From assembly GCA_000435715.1 (NCBI GenBank), contig FR882601.1:217553-235705 (forward strand): 18,153 nt of DNA, given 5' to 3'. Shown in pieces: positions 15,873 to 18,153 of the stretch (position 1 is its first letter; every line of letters starts with the position of its first letter). Origin of the DNA: Firmicutes bacterium CAG:145 (GTDB lineage: Bacteria > Bacillota > Clostridia > Peptostreptococcales > Anaerovoracaceae). The notes beneath the pieces were generated by a model, which worked only from the letters and a program-made list of their open reading frames with translations, was not told the DNA's origin and did not search any database. The position numbers and the translations under genes are program-made.

Positions 15873-16604
15873 TCAAAATTTAACGATGTCGCTTAATCCG
15901 AGTATAGTCTTTTCTCCCGGGAAATCGCAAAGAGTCCGCTTCGGGATCTTTACTCCCATTTCCACCATGGCCTCGCAGAGCTTGACTGCAGGTACCACTC
16001 CGTCGAGAACCAGTATGCCCAGATCCTCTTTCATCTTTTCAGCGAATTGTACATAGCCGGCGCATCCCAGCAGTATACATTCGGCTCCGTCTTCCTCCAT
16101 GCACGCCCTTCCCTTTTCGGTCAGAGCTTTGAGCAGCCTTTCTTTATCTTCCGATTCGAGGACGCCCAGTCCTATGCTCCTGATAGAGCAACATTCTTTT
16201 TCTGCATTGTGAAGTTTTAAAACGTTCTCTATTATCTTTTGCGATTTGTCTAAAACATATAACACCGAAAAATTGGGAGCCATGAGACGAGCTGCCGTAA
16301 TGGCTGCCTGAGCTATTCCTATCACCGGCTTATCGGTGACTTCTCTGGCCGCCTCGAGTCCCGGGTCTCCAAAACACGCTATGATGAATGCGTCTGCGTT
16401 TTCTTCCCGGTCTCCCTTTATCACTTCGGATATGACTCCGGGAGCTGCCAGGGCCTCGTCATACAGGCTTTCTACAGAGTCAGGTCCTGTCGGAGGACTT
16501 ACGGCATAGACTTCCGTCCCTTCAGACGCATATTTTTTTGCTGCTTCTTCGATTTCTCTTGTCATTCTCAACGTAGTATTTGGATTTATGATCTTTATCT
16601 TCAT
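15873..16604 (-). CDS. Asp/Glu/hydantoin racemase family protein
   Basis: Cofactor-independent racemase of the HyuE/HpxA type, which inverts C5 of hydantoins or allantoin through two cysteines. The 243 residues match the family. The N-terminus KIKIINPNTT is characteristic, and the catalytic pair is C77 in IIACFGDPGLEAARE and C181 in ILLGCAGY, close to the positions known from Pseudomonas hydantoin racemase (76 and 181). The ATG has AAAGGA about 7 nt upstream. It is the first gene of the minus-strand block, about 25 nt after a predicted promoter, and is followed after 27 bp by the carbamoylase-type hydrolase. Its place next to hydantoinase and carbamoylase favours hydantoin or allantoin racemase over aspartate/glutamate racemase or maleate isomerase. 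Confidence 0.9.
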   Translation of the reverse strand: MKIKIINPNTTLRMTREIEEAAKKYASEGTEVYAVSPPTGPDSVESLYDEALAAPGVISEVIKGDREENADAFIIACFGDPGLEAAREVTDKPVIGIAQAAITAARLMAPNFSVLYVLDKSQKIIENVLKLHNAEKECCSIRSIGLGVLESEDKERLLKALTEKGRACMEEDGAECILLGCAGYVQFAEKMKEDLGILVLDGVVPAVKLCEAMVEMGVKIPKRTLCDFPGEKTILGLSDIVKF

Positions 16605-16636
16605 ATTTTGTTCCTTTTATTCTCTTATTTGCTTAA

Positions 16637-16645
16637 ATTGTAACA
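16637..16645 (-). promoter_or_regulatory. Extended -10 promoter of the hydantoin block
   Basis: On the minus strand the sequence reads TGTTACAAT, an extended -10 (TGn plus TACAAT, five of six matches to the sigma-A consensus). No good -35 hexamer lies 17-18 nt upstream, which fits an extended -10 or an activator-dependent promoter. Transcription would start near 16630, about 25 nt before the racemase ATG. Inferred by eye. Confidence 0.5.
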
Positions 16646-16659
16646 TGAGAATCTTTGAT

Positions 16660-16669
16660 CCGAATTCGG
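16660..16669. promoter_or_regulatory. 10-bp perfect palindrome, candidate operator
   Basis: CCGAATTCGG is a perfect palindrome lying at about -30 to -39 relative to the predicted start of the racemase-led operon, where a regulator would cover or replace the missing -35. A second dyad, TGAGAAT at 16646-16652 and ATTCTCA at 16722-16728, flanks it more widely. No cognate regulator gene other than argR is in the window, and the sequence is not ARG-box-like. Binding is inference. Confidence 0.3.
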
Positions 16670-16749
16670 TAATAGTAAAAGCGTTTTCGGAAAAAAGGAA
16701 ACCGATTTTTTTCATCTGACAATTCTCACAGGTCTTGCGAATAGTTTGC

Positions 16750-16778
16750 TTGCAAAGGCAAATTGCATATGTTAAAAT
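16750..16778 (+). promoter_or_regulatory. Predicted sigma-A promoter for argR-recN
   Basis: TTGCAA (16750-16755) and TAAAAT (16773-16778) are separated by exactly 17 bp; the -10 matches five of six and the -35 four of six consensus bases. Transcription would begin near 16785, leaving a leader of about 175 nt before the argR ATG. The -10 lies within an imperfect AT-rich dyad centred on AAAATTTT, which could be an autoregulatory site but is a poor ARG box. A weaker alternative, TTGTTC-17-TAAGAT (16874-16902), lies closer to the gene. Confidence 0.45.
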
Positions 16779-16788
16779 TTTTATGTAT

Positions 16789-16933
16789 AACAAATGCTAC
16801 GGACTCTGCGCTTTTGAAGGCGTGTAACCTCTATCTCAGATCAACATTCCGAGTATTCAGGGGCTTACGGCATTTGTTCAAATAATTCGTTTCGCCTAAG
16901 ATAAGCAATAGTATCGAGGTCTTACTCCCCGAT
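16789..16933 (+). promoter_or_regulatory. Structured 5' leader of argR
   Basis: AACAAATGC (16789-16797) and GCATTTGTT (16870-16878) form a perfect 9-bp closing helix around 72 nt. Inside, CGCTT/AGGCG gives a hairpin (16809-16822) with loop TTGA. CCTCT with AGGGG (16828-16832, 16859-16863) plus CTC with GAG (16835-16837, 16851-16853) gives a second arm with bulges, so the whole could be a three-way junction. A separate hairpin at 16913-16933, ATCGAGG with CCCCGAT with one mismatch, ends about 16 nt before the argR ribosome binding site. I do not recognise a known riboswitch class. No gene is seen elsewhere in the 357-bp region 16605-16961 apart from the promoter elements listed. Structure drawn by eye. 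Confidence 0.4.
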
Positions 16934-16961
16934 TTAAATAATTATGCAAAGGAGACCATTC

Positions 16962-17429
16962 ATGCGTTATTCGAGACAGCATAAAATACTTGAATTGATA
17001 AACACCTACGAGATCGGTACTCAAGACGATCTGGTGACCATTCTGAGAAATAACGGATACAACGTGACCCAGGCTACAGTTTCCAGAGATATCAAAGAAC
17101 TTCAGTTAGTAAAAGTTCTCTCTTCAAAAGGTAAGTATAAATACGTATCTAACCAGTCAAAAGATCTCCCGGCTTCCGACAGGTTTTCCAAGATTTTCAG
17201 AGAGACCATAACGTCCTTTAATTCTTCCGGCAATATAGTAGTAGTAAAAACCCTTTCGGGCTGCGGCCCTGCCGCCGGAGAAGCCATGGATAACGGAGGT
17301 ATAGACCATATCATCGGAAGCGTCGCCGGAGATAATACGATCTTCCTCTTGATAGATTCAGAAGAAAACGTACCTTATGTACTGGAACAGTTCAAAGAAA
17401 TGCTGAATACGAGGCAAGCAAATGATTAG
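16962..17429 (+). CDS. argR: Arginine repressor ArgR/AhrC
   Basis: Arginine-sensing hexameric DNA-binding regulator of arginine metabolism. It has 155 residues from the ATG at 16962, which has AAAGGAG 7 nt upstream; an in-frame ATG at 16944 precedes that site and is rejected. The N-terminal winged helix-turn-helix shows TQDDLVTILRNNGYNVTQ and the recognition helix ATVSRDIKEL (about residues 38-47). The C-terminal oligomerisation/arginine-binding domain has SGCGPAAGEAMD and GSVAGDNTIFLL. The usual GTIAGDDT motif is altered: D124 is kept but the second Asp is N125. The stop overlaps the recN start, so the two are translationally coupled. ArgR could also act on the divergent hydantoin block, but no convincing ARG box (TGnAT-AT-rich-ATnCA) is visible between them. 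Confidence 0.95.
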   Translation: MRYSRQHKILELINTYEIGTQDDLVTILRNNGYNVTQATVSRDIKELQLVKVLSSKGKYKYVSNQSKDLPASDRFSKIFRETITSFNSSGNIVVVKTLSGCGPAAGEAMDNGGIDHIIGSVAGDNTIFLLIDSEENVPYVLEQFKEMLNTRQAND

Positions 17430-18153
17430 CCACATAAGTATAAACAATTTTGCTATCATAAAAAATACAGAGATAGACTTTGACCGGGGTCTTAATATAA
17501 TTACAGGAGAAACAGGCGCAGGAAAATCTATAGTGATAGAAGCTATAAGCCTTGCTCTTGGAAGCAGAGCAGATTCTTCTTATGTGAGGACGGGGGCAGG
17601 CAAGGCAGTGATTCAGCTGGTGGGAACTGCAGACGGAGAAGAGATGATCATCACCCGCGAGATCTCCCAGACAGGTAAAAATCTGTGCAAGCTCAACGGT
17701 GAGATCGTTACGCTGTCCCAGATAGTGACAGTAGCCTCTAAGATGGCCGATATCCACGGACAATACGATAACCAGTCTCTCCTCAATCCCGATTATCACA
17801 TAGTACTTCTGGACGCATACAAGCAGGACAAGACTAAATACCTCAAAGATCAGGTTCGTGAAATATTTGAGAAGTATTCAAAGTGCAGATCCGCTCTTAC
17901 CAGACTTCTTTCCGGAGAGAAAGAAAACCAACGTAAGAAAGACTTCTACAGATACGAATACGACGAAATTGAGAGGGCAAAGCTTACAGCCGGCGAGGAC
18001 AAGCTTCTGCAAGACCGCATTTCAGTCTTGCAGAACAGTGAGAAAATATACGACAGCCTAAGCAAGGCCTACGGCAGTATGTATGAAGAGTCTCCTTCCG
18101 TGATGGAAGGTATGAACATGGCTGTAAAAGCTGTCCTTGATATCAGCGCTTAT
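17422..18153 (+). CDS. recN: DNA repair ATPase RecN (5' part, cut by the window end)
   Basis: SMC-like ATPase used in double-strand-break repair. The open frame runs to the last base, giving 244 residues of an expected 550-570. The N-terminus MISHISINNFAIIKN is typical of RecN, and the Walker A motif is GETGAGKS at residues 29-36. The Q-loop region DIHGQYDNQSLL lies near residue 110, followed by the start of the coiled-coil arm rich in Lys and Glu. The ATG overlaps the last 8 bases of argR, the close argR-recN linkage common in Bacillota. In many Clostridia argR is preceded by xseA/ispA/dxs/tlyA/nadK genes; here the hydantoin operon stands upstream instead. Confidence 0.96.
   Translation, partial: MISHISINNFAIIKNTEIDFDRGLNIITGETGAGKSIVIEAISLALGSRADSSYVRTGAGKAVIQLVGTADGEEMIITREISQTGKNLCKLNGEIVTLSQIVTVASKMADIHGQYDNQSLLNPDYHIVLLDAYKQDKTKYLKDQVREIFEKYSKCRSALTRLLSGEKENQRKKDFYRYEYDEIERAKLTAGEDKLLQDRISVLQNSEKIYDSLSKAYGSMYEESPSVMEGMNMAVKAVLDISAY

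Noticed and set aside
16686..16713. TCGG-loop-CCGA followed by seven T, a possible plus-strand terminator
   Set aside because: The stem is only 4 bp and no plus-strand gene lies upstream in the window.
16754..16800. AT-rich dyad around AAAATTTT at the argR promoter as an ARG box
   Set aside because: It lacks the paired TGnAT / ATnCA halves of the ARG-box consensus; only the central AT-rich symmetry is present.
16794..16817. Seven-codon frame MLRTLRF with two Arg codons in the argR leader, suggesting an attenuation peptide
   Set aside because: No ribosome binding site precedes it, and it lies inside the closing helix of the leader; two Arg codons in seven can occur by chance.
16783..16827. 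Fourteen-codon frame starting ATGTATAAC at the predicted argR transcription start
   Set aside because: The ATG is at or before the predicted start site and has no ribosome binding site.

Overview
The window looks like the chromosome of an anaerobic Gram-positive fermenter of the class Clostridia (Bacillota). The reasons are a single-chain pyruvate:ferredoxin oxidoreductase, a crotonase / acyl-CoA dehydrogenase / EtfB / EtfA block of the butyrate type, an argR-recN pair as usually seen in Bacillota, and strong AGGAGG-type ribosome binding sites before most genes. An amino-acid-fermenting lineage such as Clostridiales Family XIII (Anaerovoracaceae) is possible, but that placement is a guess. 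I see no rRNA, tRNA, insertion sequence, CRISPR array or phage gene.

Thirteen genes lie head to tail on the minus strand from about 16604 down to 30. Read 5' to 3' they fall into three blocks. Block A (16604-11760): hydantoin/Asp-Glu racemase, M20 carbamoylase-type amidohydrolase, hydantoinase/dihydropyrimidinase, RidA-family protein, and a short PLP-dependent threonine/serine dehydratase-like enzyme. These genes are tightly packed (gaps 12-27 bp). Block B (11615-7664): NhaC-family antiporter, an ATZ/TRZ-type amidohydrolase or deaminase, and an EamA/DMT transporter, with larger gaps that contain strong stem-loops. Block C (7484-30): nifJ (PFOR), crotonase, acyl-CoA dehydrogenase, etfB and etfA (gaps 14-22 bp).

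The proposed logic is inferred from gene families and order. A cyclic ureide (hydantoin, dihydropyrimidine or a purine breakdown product) is racemised and ring-opened, and the carbamoyl group is removed to give an amino acid. The PLP enzyme eliminates water or ammonia to give an enamine/imine, RidA hydrolyses that to a 2-oxo acid, PFOR converts the oxo acid to acyl-CoA plus reduced ferredoxin, and crotonase/acyl-CoA dehydrogenase/EtfAB act on an acyl-CoA with possible electron bifurcation. Hydantoinase, M20 hydrolase, PLP lyase and an SsnA-like amidohydrolase together also resemble the E. coli yge/ygf purine-degradation cluster, but that cluster's other members are absent here.

At 16605-16961 the minus-strand block faces a plus-strand argR-recN unit. 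This 357-bp region holds an extended -10 promoter and a 10-bp palindrome for the hydantoin block. It also holds a -35/-10 promoter for argR, followed by a long leader (about 175 nt) that can fold into a closed multi-helix element plus a hairpin just before the argR ribosome binding site. recN runs off the right end of the window.
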